64,000 bases of DNA from Limnohabitans sp. WS1 (GTDB lineage Bacteria > Pseudomonadota > Gammaproteobacteria > Burkholderiales > Burkholderiaceae_C), in contig NZ_NERU01000003.1 in the NCBI RefSeq assembly GCF_003063265.1, forward strand, positions 248,001-312,000, in the 5' to 3' direction. This document shows, piece after piece, positions 40,634 to 49,763 of the stretch. A program made the position numbers and the translations under genes. Positions within the stretch are counted from its first letter, which is position 1; the number at the start of each line of letters is the position of its first letter. Below the pieces are notes generated by a model. That model made no database searches, had not been told where the DNA came from, and saw nothing but the letters and a program-made list of their open reading frames with translations.

Positions 40634-42376
40634 TTAAAGCGCGTCACTGGCAAAGTCGGCCAAGCGAGAACGTTCGCCTCGTGCCAAGGTGATGTGTCCC
40701 CCATGGGCCCAACCCTTGAAGCGGTCGACCGCATAGGTTAAGCCCGAGGAGCCTTCCGTCAAATAAGGTGTGTCGATTTGGGCCAAGTTGCCCATGCAAA
40801 TGATTTTGGTTCCAGGGCCAGCACGGGTGATCAGGGTTTTCATTTGCTTGGGTGTGAGGTTTTGAGCCTCATCAATGATCACGTACTTGTTCATGAAAGT
40901 GCGTCCGCGCATGAAGTTCATGCTTTTGATCTTGATGCGGCTTTTGATGAGCTCGTTGGTGGCCGCACGTCCCCATTCGCCTGAATTGCCACCATCACCT
41001 TTGGCCAAAAACTCCAAGTTGTCGTCAAGTGCACCCATCCACGGCCCCATTTTTTCTTCCTCAGTGCCTGGCAAAAATCCAATGTCTTCACCCACACTCA
41101 CAGTGGCTCGGGTCATGATGATTTCGGTGTATCGGCGGTCATCTAACACTTGGGTCAGGCCAGCGGCCAGTGCCATCAATGTTTTGCCCGTTCCAGCCGT
41201 GCCCGCCAGGGTCACAAAATCAATGTCCGGATCGGTGAGCAAGTTGACAGCGAAATTTTGTTCGCGGTTGCGAGCGGTCACGCCCCAAATGGCATTTTTT
41301 TGATGACCAAAGTCTTTTAATGTACGCAAAACCGCAGTTTTGCCCCGTATTTCTGAAACCCGAGCATAGAGGCTGGGCTCACCGGGCGCTTCGAAATAGA
41401 CGAATTGGTTGATGAACAGGTTGGGCACAATAGGCCCTGTAATTCGGTAATAGGTGTGTGTGCCTTGTTGCCAGCTTTCCACTGTTTTGCCATTTTTAAC
41501 CCAAAAATCAGCTGGTAAAGCCAGCGAACCCGGGTAAAGCAAATCGCCGTCTTCCAAAGTCTTGTCGTTTTGGTAGTCCTCGGCTTGCAGGCCCAAGGCT
41601 CGCGCTTTCACGCGCATGTTGATGTCTTTGGACACCAACACGACTTCACGCGGTGCATGGAGTTGCCCCAGCGCTTTGACCACGCCCAAAATTTGGTTAT
41701 CGGCCTTGCCTTGGGGTAAGGCCAGAGGCAGGCTCAAGTCGAGGGCTTGGGTTTGGAAAAACAACTGACCCGTGGCATCTGTGTGGCCCGTGGCATTCAA
41801 GGCCGAGCCTTTGCTCAAGTCTTCTCCTTGACCTGATGCCAAGGCATCCAGCGAGCGGCTGGCTTGCCGCGCATTGCGAGCGACTTCGGTCATGCCTTTT
41901 TTGTGCCCATCCAGCTCTTCCAGCACGATCATGGGCAGGAAAACATCGTGTTCTTCAAAACGGAACAGACTCATGGGGTCATGCATCAGCACGTTGGTGT
42001 CCAGCACAAACAATTTGCTTGGACCTGTCTTGCGTTTAGCGCGGGGTGCAGCCGCCTGAGCAGGCGGTGTCTTGGCCGTGGGTGCAGCTGCCGTGGCGAG
42101 CTGAGGCGCTGGATCCGACGGGGCGGCCACCGCACTGGACTTGCGAGCGCGGGTGCTTCGTTTTGTCTCAGTGACCAAAGGGGCGCTGGCCGCAATCTTT
42201 TTGGTTGCTGCAGGTGCCGGGATACTTGAAGCAACTTCTGGCATAGCAGCCAATGGCGCTTGGGTCTCGATTTGAATCAAGGCTGTGCCTGGGCTGTCAT
42301 CGTCGGAGGCGACCGAAGTGAAGGCGGCATGGGTCAAGCGGCTGGCGCGTTGTTTGGGGGCGGGTGGCAGTGGCAT
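40634..42376 (-). CDS. PIN-PhoH fusion ATPase (PhoH2-like)
   Basis: A toxin-like PIN nuclease domain joined to a PhoH RecA-type ATPase, which in studied cases gives an RNA helicase/ribonuclease. The N-terminal 130 or so residues are low-complexity Ala/Pro/Lys-rich. PIN begins FVLDTNVLMHDPMSLFRFE with acidic residues in VLEELDGHKKG. The PhoH domain has GTAGTGKTLMALAAGL, MTRATVSVGEDIGFLPG and IIDEAQNLTPKQMKTL. 580 aa. ATG 42376 or 42382 could start it. Downstream of bcp on the same strand, separated by a terminator. Confidence 0.88.
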   Translation of the reverse strand: MPLPPAPKQRASRLTHAAFTSVASDDDSPGTALIQIETQAPLAAMPEVASSIPAPAATKKIAASAPLVTETKRSTRARKSSAVAAPSDPAPQLATAAAPTAKTPPAQAAAPRAKRKTGPSKLFVLDTNVLMHDPMSLFRFEEHDVFLPMIVLEELDGHKKGMTEVARNARQASRSLDALASGQGEDLSKGSALNATGHTDATGQLFFQTQALDLSLPLALPQGKADNQILGVVKALGQLHAPREVVLVSKDINMRVKARALGLQAEDYQNDKTLEDGDLLYPGSLALPADFWVKNGKTVESWQQGTHTYYRITGPIVPNLFINQFVYFEAPGEPSLYARVSEIRGKTAVLRTLKDFGHQKNAIWGVTARNREQNFAVNLLTDPDIDFVTLAGTAGTGKTLMALAAGLTQVLDDRRYTEIIMTRATVSVGEDIGFLPGTEEEKMGPWMGALDDNLEFLAKGDGGNSGEWGRAATNELIKSRIKIKSMNFMRGRTFMNKYVIIDEAQNLTPKQMKTLITRAGPGTKIICMGNLAQIDTPYLTEGSSGLTYAVDRFKGWAHGGHITLARGERSRLADFASDAL

Positions 42377-42411
42377 GTGCATTGACCTCGTCGGGAAAAG
42401 AACAGACAACA

Positions 42412-42446
42412 AAATAAAAAGCCGCCAGGAAATCCGGGCGGCTTTT
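42412..42446 (-). terminator. Terminator of bcp
   Basis: On the minus strand AAAAGCCGCC and GGCGGCTTTT form the stem with a T-rich tail (A-run at 42411-42420 on plus), between bcp and the PIN-PhoH gene. Confidence 0.8.
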
Positions 42447-42525
42447 CAATCGGGTCACAAGGGGCTGAATTCCAGCGTCATGAATTCATTATGCACGAGC
42501 CTTGTGTCACTCAATCAAGAAGGGT

Positions 42526-43011
42526 TCAAGCGACCACAGCGGCTTTTTTCAAGTCTTTGACCGCTTGCAAAACTTCTTCAACATGGCCCGGGACTTTGAG
42601 GCCGCGCCACTCTTGTTTCAAGGTGCCATCTGGCCCGATCAAGAAGGTGCTGCGCTCAATGCCTTTGACTTTTTTGCCGTACATGATTTTGTTTTTGACA
42701 ACACCAAACATGTGGCACATTTTTTCTTCGGTGTCTGCGATCAACTCAAACGGCAATTCCAGCTTGGATTTGAAGTCGTCATGCGACTTCATGTTGTCTC
42801 GGGAAACACCCAAAACCAAGGCACCCGCTTTGACAAAATCCTTGTATTTGTCGCGAAATTGCATGGCTTCTGTGGTGCATCCTGGGGTATTGTCTTTGGG
42901 GTAGAAAAACAAAACAACGGTTTGACCGATGTGAGAGATGTTCGAAACTTTCAAGCCGGAGGTGGCGTTGGCTTCAAATTCGGGGAGGAGTTTGTTCAGA
43001 ACGATCGCCAT
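42526..43011 (-). CDS. bcp: Peroxiredoxin of the BCP/PrxQ family, one-Cys form
   Basis: Reduces hydrogen peroxide and alkyl hydroperoxides using thioredoxin or another thiol. The peroxidatic Cys45 lies in FFYPKDNTPGCTTEAMQF. Position 50, where the typical BCP resolving Cys stands (five residues on), is Met, so this is a one-Cys or alternative-resolving form. 161 aa. ATG 43011 was chosen; the frame extends 42 codons upstream without coding character. Confidence 0.93.
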   Translation of the reverse strand: MAIVLNKLLPEFEANATSGLKVSNISHIGQTVVLFFYPKDNTPGCTTEAMQFRDKYKDFVKAGALVLGVSRDNMKSHDDFKSKLELPFELIADTEEKMCHMFGVVKNKIMYGKKVKGIERSTFLIGPDGTLKQEWRGLKVPGHVEEVLQAVKDLKKAAVVA

Positions 43012-43170
43012 AAAACTTTGATCTCGCTTGACTGGTTGAGCGATGTGCACCTGGGTTGGTGTCAGCTTCGCTAAAGGCCTGTGGCCTCGACAACCCGCTA
43101 TTTTACTCTGAACGCTTATCCATCTTGGCCAGTCCACCCGGGGATCAGTGGGCTATTGGAAATGGATGCT

Positions 43171-43548
43171 TTAGCGCTCCAATAAAAGAAGCGCCACCAC
43201 TTTTCGACCTTCACTGGCCAAGATGTTGTAGGTGCGGCAAGCCGCTGCTGTGTCCATGGTCTCTAGGCCAATGCCTTGTTTCATGAGGGATGCCAGCCAT
43301 GCAGGTTGCGGGAAGCGCAGGCGATGACCACTGCCAAAGATCACCAATTCGGCACCGCTTTGGGTCAGCCATTCAAAATTCTGCGCCTTGAGGTCCTCGA
43401 AGCGTGCGACCGGCCAAGCTTCAGGGCTTGCGCCCGGAAGACTGCTGACCTGAAGAGAATGGGTGAATTTTTGACCATTGACCTCCAACCACCCGGGACC
43501 GTAGGCGTTGATGGTGAGGCTGTTGGATTTGTCCGGTTGAAGTTTCAT
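43171..43548 (-). CDS. Mth938-like domain protein (DUF498)
   Basis: A small domain protein of unknown biochemical role (family also includes NDUFAF3). INAYGPGWLEVNGQKFTHS, VIFGSGHRLRFP and MDTAAACRTYNILASEGRKV are typical. 125 aa from ATG 43548; a 31-codon open extension upstream to 43641 probably is the leader. It is divergent from the aminotransferase gene. Confidence 0.85.
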   Translation of the reverse strand: MKLQPDKSNSLTINAYGPGWLEVNGQKFTHSLQVSSLPGASPEAWPVARFEDLKAQNFEWLTQSGAELVIFGSGHRLRFPQPAWLASLMKQGIGLETMDTAAACRTYNILASEGRKVVALLLLER

Positions 43549-43683
43549 GCGGTTGTTGGTGAGGTGCAGAGCCAGTTGCCTCGAACAATGGAGATGCTGC
43601 TCAGGACGTTTTGGGTCGAAGTGGTCTTGAAATGTGGTCAAATTATAGGTTTTCTCCCTATTGCAAGTCCTTTTGGAGGCACT

Positions 43684-44925
43684 TTGAAGCCCATTCAGAA
43701 ATCAGCCAAGCTCGCCAACGTTTGTTATGACATTCGCGGTCCCATCATGGACCGAGCCCGTCAAATGGAAGAAGACGGCCACAAGATCATCAAACTGAAC
43801 ATCGGCAACCTGGCGGTTTTTGGTTTTGATGCGCCCGAAGAGATTCAGCAGGACATGATCCGCAACTTGCCCAACTCGGCAGGTTACTCGGACAGCAAAG
43901 GCATTTTTGCGGCTCGCAAGGCCGTGATGCACGAGACCCAAAAGCAAGGCATTTTGGGCGTCACGCTGGACGACATTTACTTGGGCAACGGGGCCAGCGA
44001 ATTGATCGTGATGGCCACCAACGGCTTGCTCGACGATGGCGACGAGTTGCTCTTGCCCTCACCCGATTACCCTTTGTGGACGGCCGCGGCCAGTTTGTCG
44101 GGCGGCACGCCCGTGCATTACCGCTGCGATGAAGCCAATGGCTGGATGCCCGATTTGGCCGACATCCGTGCCAAAGTCACACCGCGGACCAAGGGCATTG
44201 TGGTCATCAACCCCAACAACCCCACGGGGGCTTTGTATGCCGACGAATTGCTGTTGGGCATTGTGGCCATCGCCCGTGAATACGGCCTGGTGATTTTTGC
44301 TGACGAGGTGTACGACAAGGTTTTGTACGATGGCGTCAAGCACACGCCTTTGGGCAGTTTGTCGCAAGACGTTCTGACCCTGACCTTCAACTCCTTGTCC
44401 AAAAGTTACCGCTCGTGCGGTTACCGGGCGGGCTGGATGGTGATTTCGGGTGACAAGAAAAGAGCCCGTGATTACATCGAGGGCCTGAACATGCTCTCCA
44501 ACATGCGTTTGTGCGCCAACGTACCGGGCCAGTGGGCCATCCAGACAGCCTTGGGTGGACATCAGAGCATCAATGAACTGGTAGGCGAGGGCGGTCGTCT
44601 GCGCAAGCAACGTGACCTGGCGCACCAACTGATCACCGCCATACCTGGCGTCAGCTGTGTCAAGCCCCGTGCGGCTTTGTACATGTTCCCCAAACTCGAT
44701 CCGAAAATCTATCCGGTGCAGGACGACCAGGACTTTTTCTTGCAACTGCTGGAAGAAACCAAGGTCATGCTGGTTCAGGGCACGGGCTTCAACTGGCCCG
44801 ATGCCGACCATTTCCGGATCGTATTTTTGCCGCATGAAGACGACCTGCGCGAAGCCATTGGCCGCGTGGCGCGGTTCCTCGAAAGCGCTCGCAAGCGTTT
44901 TGGCACCGACAAATTGGTGGCCTGA
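43684..44925 (+). CDS. alaA: Alanine-type PLP aminotransferase (AlaA/YfbQ-like)
   Basis: A class I/II PLP aminotransferase; AlaA makes alanine from pyruvate and glutamate. VINPNNPTGALYADE, the PLP Lys in NSLSKSYRSCGYRAGW and the C-terminal FRIVFLPHEDDL are visible. 413 aa. The start is TTG 43684 (N-terminus LKPIQKSAKLANVCYDIRGP) with GGAGG at 43675; the frame is open upstream to 43276 but that part overlaps the Mth938 gene on the other strand. Upstream of hom and thrC, so possibly co-transcribed. Substrate assignment by family only. Confidence 0.85.
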   Translation: MKPIQKSAKLANVCYDIRGPIMDRARQMEEDGHKIIKLNIGNLAVFGFDAPEEIQQDMIRNLPNSAGYSDSKGIFAARKAVMHETQKQGILGVTLDDIYLGNGASELIVMATNGLLDDGDELLLPSPDYPLWTAAASLSGGTPVHYRCDEANGWMPDLADIRAKVTPRTKGIVVINPNNPTGALYADELLLGIVAIAREYGLVIFADEVYDKVLYDGVKHTPLGSLSQDVLTLTFNSLSKSYRSCGYRAGWMVISGDKKRARDYIEGLNMLSNMRLCANVPGQWAIQTALGGHQSINELVGEGGRLRKQRDLAHQLITAIPGVSCVKPRAALYMFPKLDPKIYPVQDDQDFFLQLLEETKVMLVQGTGFNWPDADHFRIVFLPHEDDLREAIGRVARFLESARKRFGTDKLVA

Positions 44926-44976
44926 TTTTTTCAAGAAATGCCTGGCTTGGCTGGGCGCAACGTTAAAGAGAAGTGA

Positions 44977-46299
44977 ATGAAACCGATCAAAGTGGGCCTC
45001 TTGGGCATTGGGACTGTTGGCAGTGGCACCTTCAACGTGCTCCAGCGCAACCAGCAAGAAATTCAGCGCCGTGCCGGCCGTGGCATTGAAATCGCCATGG
45101 TGGCCGATCTGGATGTGGCGCGTGCTCAGGCCCTGGTGGGTGAGGGCGTTCAGGTGGTGGCCGATGCCCGTGCCGTGATTGCCAACCCCGAGATCGACAT
45201 CGTGATCGAGCTGATTGGCGGCTACGGCATTGCCAAAGCCCTGGTCATGGAAGCCATTGCCGCAGGCAAACATGTGGTCACGGCCAACAAGGCCTTGCTG
45301 GCCGTGCACGGCACCGAGATTTTTGCGGCGGCCCAGGCCAAAGGCGTGATGGTGGCGTTTGAAGCCGCCGTGGCAGGCGGCATCCCGATCATCAAAGCGC
45401 TGCGCGAGGGCTTGACCGCCAACAGCATCCAGTGGGTGGCCGGCATCATCAACGGCACGACCAACTTCATCCTCTCCGAGATGCGCGACAAGGGCTTGGA
45501 CTTTGGCGTGGTGCTCAAGGAAGCCCAGCGCCTGGGTTATGCCGAAGCTGATCCGACCTTTGACATCGAGGGCGTGGACGCCGCGCACAAAGTGACTCTG
45601 ATGAGTGCGATCGCGTTTGGCATTCCGGTGCAGTTTGACAAAGCCTATGTCGAAGGCATCACCAAGCTGGGCGCGGCCGACATCAAATACGCCGAGCAAT
45701 TGGGCTACCGAATCAAGCTCTTGGGCATCACCAAACGCACCGCGCAAGGCATTGAGTTGCGCGTGCACCCCAGCCTGGTGCCTACACAACGGCTGATCGC
45801 CAATGTTGAAGGTGCTATGAACGCCGTCATGGTGCAGGGTGACGCCGTGGGCACCACCTTGTATTACGGCAAAGGCGCAGGCTCCGAGCCCACCGCCAGC
45901 GCGGTGATTGCCGACTTGGTGGACATCACCCGTTTGCACACCGCCGACCCCCTCAACCGCGTGCCGCACCTGGCTTTCCAGCCGGGGGCGATGAGCGATT
46001 TGAGTGTTTTGCCCATGTCCGAAGTCGTGACCAGTTATTACCTGCGTTTGCGCGTGGCCGACCAAGCGGGCGTGCTGGCCAAGCTGACCGGTTTGCTGGC
46101 CGAAGCGGGTATCAGCATCGACGCCGTCTTGCAGCGCGAGGCCGATCAGGTCAGCCAAGCAGGTGAAAACCAGACCGACGTGATCATCCTGACCCACGAC
46201 ACCCGCGAAGGCACCTTGAATGATGTGCTGGCCCAAATGCAGGCCTTGCCCACCGTCATGGCGCCCATCGTGCGCATTCGCAAGGAAGAGTTGAACTGA
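44977..46299 (+). CDS. hom: Homoserine dehydrogenase
   Basis: Reduces aspartate semialdehyde to homoserine in threonine/methionine synthesis. The NAD(P) fold starts VGLLGIGTVGSGTFNVLQ; GIINGTTNFIL and YAEADPTFDIEGVDAAHK are catalytic-domain signatures; a C-terminal ACT domain (LRLRVADQAGVLAKLTGLLA) should allow threonine feedback. 440 aa. Not fused to aspartokinase. The stop overlaps thrC by one base. Confidence 0.97.
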   Translation: MKPIKVGLLGIGTVGSGTFNVLQRNQQEIQRRAGRGIEIAMVADLDVARAQALVGEGVQVVADARAVIANPEIDIVIELIGGYGIAKALVMEAIAAGKHVVTANKALLAVHGTEIFAAAQAKGVMVAFEAAVAGGIPIIKALREGLTANSIQWVAGIINGTTNFILSEMRDKGLDFGVVLKEAQRLGYAEADPTFDIEGVDAAHKVTLMSAIAFGIPVQFDKAYVEGITKLGAADIKYAEQLGYRIKLLGITKRTAQGIELRVHPSLVPTQRLIANVEGAMNAVMVQGDAVGTTLYYGKGAGSEPTASAVIADLVDITRLHTADPLNRVPHLAFQPGAMSDLSVLPMSEVVTSYYLRLRVADQAGVLAKLTGLLAEAGISIDAVLQREADQVSQAGENQTDVIILTHDTREGTLNDVLAQMQALPTVMAPIVRIRKEELN

Positions 46300-47744
46300 T
46301 GCGTTACCTGTCGACCCGCGGCCACGCCGACCGCAAACAATTTTGTGAAATCCTGCTCGAAGGGCTGGCACCGGACGGCGGCTTGTACCTGCCTGAAAGC
46401 TACCCCCAGCTGGATGCCGACAAGCTCCAGGCGTTGCGTCAGGTCTGGCAAAGCCGTGGCTATGCAGCTCTGGCGTTTGAAGTGCTGTCGCTCTACATCG
46501 ACGACATTCCTGCCGCCGACCTGAAAGCGCTGTGCGAGAAAACCTACACCGAAGCGGTGTTTGGCACCCCGCAGATCGTTCCGCTCAAGCCCTTGCAGGC
46601 CGCAGGTTCGCCCCAGCCAGAGTTGTATTTGGAAGCCTTGTCCAATGGCCCCACCTTGGCCTTCAAGGACATGGCCATGCAGTTGCTGGGCAACTTGTTC
46701 GAGTACGAACTGGCCCGTCGGGGCGAAGAGCTGAATATTTTGGGCGCGACATCCGGCGACACCGGCAGCGCGGCCGAATACGCCATGCGTGGCAAGGCCG
46801 GTGTGCGTGTGTTCATGACCAGCCCCAATGGCCGCATGAGTCCGTTCCAGCAAGCGCAGATGTTCAGCCTGCTCGACGAGAACATCCACAACATCGCCAT
46901 CGACGGCGTGTTCGACGACTGCCAGGACATCGTCAAAGCCGTCTCCAACGATCTGGATTTCAAGCGCCAATACAAAATCGGTACCGTCAACTCCATCAAT
47001 TGGGCACGCTTGCTGGCCCAAGTGGTGTATTACTTTGCCGGTTACTTCCAGGCCACCCAAAGCAATGACCAGAAGGTCAGCTTCACGGTGCCCAGCGGTA
47101 ATTTTGGCAACGTCTGCGCCGGTCATGTAGCCCGCATGATGGGCTTGCCGATTGACCGCTTGGTCGTGGCCACCAACGAAAATGATGTGCTCGACGAGTT
47201 TTTCCGCACCGGCATTTACCGCGTGCGTGGCACGGCCGACACGCATGAAACCTCCAGCCCCTCCATGGACATTTCCAAGGCTAGCAACTTCGAACGCTTT
47301 GTGTTCGATTTGTTGGAGCGCGATGGTGCCCAAACCAAAGCCATTTTTGGCGAAGGTTTGTCCCGCCATGGTTTCTTTGATTTGTCGGGCGACCCACGCT
47401 TTGCCCAAGCCGCCGCCACCTACGGTTTTGACAGCGGACGCAGCACCCATGGCGACCGCTTGAAGACCATTCAACAGGTGTTTGCCACCTATGGCGTGAT
47501 GATCGACACCCACACCGCCGACGGCGTGAAAGTGGCCAAGGAGCATCTGGATTCGCAGGTGCCCATGATCGTGCTGGAAACCGCCTTGCCCATCAAGTTT
47601 GCCGCCACCATCGTCGAAGCCTTGGGCCGCCAGCCTGAGCGCCCAGCGCAGTTTGAAGGCATCGAAGCCTTGCCCAAACGTGTTCAGGTCATGGCGGCGG
47701 ATGTCGACTTGATCAAGGCTTACATCACACAACACTGCGACTGA
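46299..47744 (+). CDS. thrC: Threonine synthase
   Basis: PLP enzyme converting O-phosphohomoserine to threonine. MRYLSTRG at the start, the PLP Lys in SNGPTLAFKDMAMQ, LGATSGDTGSAAEYA and VPSGNFGNVCAGH are diagnostic of the long (E. coli/yeast) class. 481 aa. It overlaps hom by one base (TGATG), so the two are translated together. Confidence 0.97.
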   Translation: MRYLSTRGHADRKQFCEILLEGLAPDGGLYLPESYPQLDADKLQALRQVWQSRGYAALAFEVLSLYIDDIPAADLKALCEKTYTEAVFGTPQIVPLKPLQAAGSPQPELYLEALSNGPTLAFKDMAMQLLGNLFEYELARRGEELNILGATSGDTGSAAEYAMRGKAGVRVFMTSPNGRMSPFQQAQMFSLLDENIHNIAIDGVFDDCQDIVKAVSNDLDFKRQYKIGTVNSINWARLLAQVVYYFAGYFQATQSNDQKVSFTVPSGNFGNVCAGHVARMMGLPIDRLVVATNENDVLDEFFRTGIYRVRGTADTHETSSPSMDISKASNFERFVFDLLERDGAQTKAIFGEGLSRHGFFDLSGDPRFAQAAATYGFDSGRSTHGDRLKTIQQVFATYGVMIDTHTADGVKVAKEHLDSQVPMIVLETALPIKFAATIVEALGRQPERPAQFEGIEALPKRVQVMAADVDLIKAYITQHCD

Positions 47745-47749
47745 CTTTC

Positions 47750-49009
47750 ATGAGCACTGCCCCACGCGCCCCGTTGATGTCGCTTGACGACGCCTTGCAA
47801 GCCTTGTTGGCGCACATCCAACCCTTGACCACAGTGGAGTCTGTGGCCACGCTGGACGCCGACGGACGCATCCTGGCCCAAGACCTTGTGTCCGCCTTGC
47901 AAGTGCCCGCTTTTGACAATTCATCCATGGACGGTTATGCCGTGCGCAGTGCGGATGTGCAGCACCTGGGCAGCGAGTTGACTGTGACGCAGCGCATTGC
48001 CGCAGGCCACTTTGGTGAGGCCTTGCTGCCGGGTCAAGCCGCGCGTATTTTCACAGGCGCACCTGTGCCACCTGGGGCGGATGCGATTGTGATGCAAGAG
48101 CAAACCGAAGCCGTGCCGGGACAAGACGCCACACGGGTGCGTTTTTTGACCACCGCCGAGGCGGGGCAATGGGTGCGCCGCAGTGGCGAAGATGTTCGTG
48201 CAGGCGAGACTGTGCTGCAGCGTGGCCAAAAACTGGGGCCCGCGCAATTGGGATTGGCCGCCAGTTTGGGCCTGTCCCATCTGCAGGTTGTTGCCCGGCC
48301 CAAAGTGGCTTTGTTTTCGACCGGTGACGAGTTGGTCATGCCCGGTGATGTGGCCCCTGCCGACATGCCGCCCGGGTCCATCTACAACTCGAACCGTTTT
48401 TTCCTGCGGGCTTTGTTGCACCGATTGGGCTGCGAGGTGAGCGATTTGGGCATCGTCCCGGATCGCCGCGAGGCCACTGTCGCCGCACTGAAAACAGCCG
48501 CTGACCACCACGACTTGATTGTCACCAGCGGTGGCGTATCGGTGGGTGAGGAAGACCACGTCAAACCGGCGGTTCAATCACTCGGCGAGTTGGCGCTTTG
48601 GCAAATTGCCATGAAGCCGGGCAAGCCTTTTGCCTACGGCCATGTTCGGCGTGAGACGGCCTCGGGTGCGGCACATTTTGTAGGCTTGCCTGGCAACCCG
48701 GTGTCAAGCTTCATCACCTTTTTGCTCTTGGTGAAACCCTTGATTTTGGCGCTGCAAGGATCGGCGTCAGCGCCGCCCGTGCCGTACCGCTTGCCGGCCC
48801 ACTTTGATTTGCTCAAGGCTGACAAGCGGCGTGAATTTTTGCGCGTTCGCCGCAATGCACAAGGTGGACTCGATTTGTTTCCGAACCAAAGCTCCGGCGT
48901 TTTGACCTCGGTTGTCTGGGGCGATGGCGTGGTCGATAACCCGGCGGGTCACACCATTGCCCATGGTGACTTGCTCAATTTTTGGTCCTTTTCAGAATGG
49001 CTGTCATGA
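47750..49009 (+). CDS. moeA: Molybdopterin molybdenumtransferase
   Basis: MoeA inserts molybdate into adenylylated molybdopterin. The N-terminal domain has FDNSSMDGYAVR and GAPVPPGADAIVMQE; the MoaB/MogA-like domain has LFSTGDELV and VTSGGVSVGEEDH; GLPGNPVSSF follows. 419 aa. Five bases after thrC; overlaps moaD by four bases. It begins a moeA-moaD-moaE cofactor unit. Confidence 0.96.
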   Translation: MSTAPRAPLMSLDDALQALLAHIQPLTTVESVATLDADGRILAQDLVSALQVPAFDNSSMDGYAVRSADVQHLGSELTVTQRIAAGHFGEALLPGQAARIFTGAPVPPGADAIVMQEQTEAVPGQDATRVRFLTTAEAGQWVRRSGEDVRAGETVLQRGQKLGPAQLGLAASLGLSHLQVVARPKVALFSTGDELVMPGDVAPADMPPGSIYNSNRFFLRALLHRLGCEVSDLGIVPDRREATVAALKTAADHHDLIVTSGGVSVGEEDHVKPAVQSLGELALWQIAMKPGKPFAYGHVRRETASGAAHFVGLPGNPVSSFITFLLLVKPLILALQGSASAPPVPYRLPAHFDLLKADKRREFLRVRRNAQGGLDLFPNQSSGVLTSVVWGDGVVDNPAGHTIAHGDLLNFWSFSEWLS

Positions 49010-49257
49010 AAATTCAGCTGCGTTATTTCGCCTCACTGCGTGAAACCATCGGTGTGGGCAGCGAAACCCTAGAGACTTCGGCTGCCGATGTGGCGAGCTT
49101 GCGCCAAACGCTCATTGAAAGGGGTGGCGTGTATGCTCAATGCTTGGCCCTGGGTTTGCCGGTGCGGGTGGCCGTCAACCAAATCATGGCCAGTGACGCT
49201 ACACCACTGACGGCTGATTGCGAAGTGGCGTTTTTTCCACCCGTGACGGGGGGCTGA
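49006..49257 (+). CDS. moaD: Molybdopterin synthase small subunit
   Basis: MoaD is a ubiquitin-like sulfur carrier whose C-terminal thiocarboxylate supplies sulfur to the dithiolene. MKIQLRYFASLRETIG opens it and the chain ends FFPPVTGG, with the required Gly-Gly. 83 aa. ATG 49006 overlaps the moeA stop (ATGA); an ATG at 48997 would also be in frame. Confidence 0.95.
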   Translation: MKIQLRYFASLRETIGVGSETLETSAADVASLRQTLIERGGVYAQCLALGLPVRVAVNQIMASDATPLTADCEVAFFPPVTGG

Positions 49258-49261
49258 TCAC

Positions 49262-49753
49262 ATGCTGACGTCCCAAGTGACCATTCAGACCGAAGACTTC
49301 GATCTGTCGCAAGAAATCATCACCCTGCGTGCACAAGACTTGCGTGTAGGCGCTGTGTGCAGTTTTGTGGGCACCGTGCGCGACACCCGTGCACTCACCG
49401 GGCAGCCCGCCGACGAGGTGCAGGCCATGGAACTTGAGCATTACCCCGGCATGACCGAAAAATCGATCGAGGCCATGATCGAGCAAGCCCACCAGCGCTT
49501 TGATTTTTACGCCGCCCGCATCGTGCACCGCGTGGGTCGTTTGTTGCCCGCAGACCAAATTGTGTTGGTGGCCGTGACCTCGGCGCACCGTGGTGAGAGT
49601 TTCAAGGCCTGTGAGTTTTTGATGGATTACCTCAAAACCCAAGCGCCATTCTGGAAAAAAGAGCAAACACCTCAGGGCGCACAGTGGGTCGATGCCCGGG
49701 TGTCAGACGATGCGGCTTTGGCCCGCTGGGGCATCGCCGCAAGCAATGCCTGA
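49262..49753 (+). CDS. moaE: Molybdopterin synthase catalytic subunit
   Basis: MoaE works with MoaD to convert cyclic pyranopterin monophosphate to molybdopterin. AVCSFVGTVRDTRA, MELEHYPGMTEKSIEAM, HRVGRLLPADQIVLVAVTSAHR (given in parts) and the active Lys region APFWKKEQTPQG are present. 163 aa. Four bases after moaD; converges on the next gene with a ten-base gap and no terminator. Confidence 0.96.
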   Translation: MLTSQVTIQTEDFDLSQEIITLRAQDLRVGAVCSFVGTVRDTRALTGQPADEVQAMELEHYPGMTEKSIEAMIEQAHQRFDFYAARIVHRVGRLLPADQIVLVAVTSAHRGESFKACEFLMDYLKTQAPFWKKEQTPQGAQWVDARVSDDAALARWGIAASNA

Positions 49754-49763
49754 GGGTCGGCGC

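Noticed and set aside
44059..46371. 770-codon open frame antisense to alaA and hom
   Set aside because: Crosses two well-supported genes on the other strand; composition is shadow-like.
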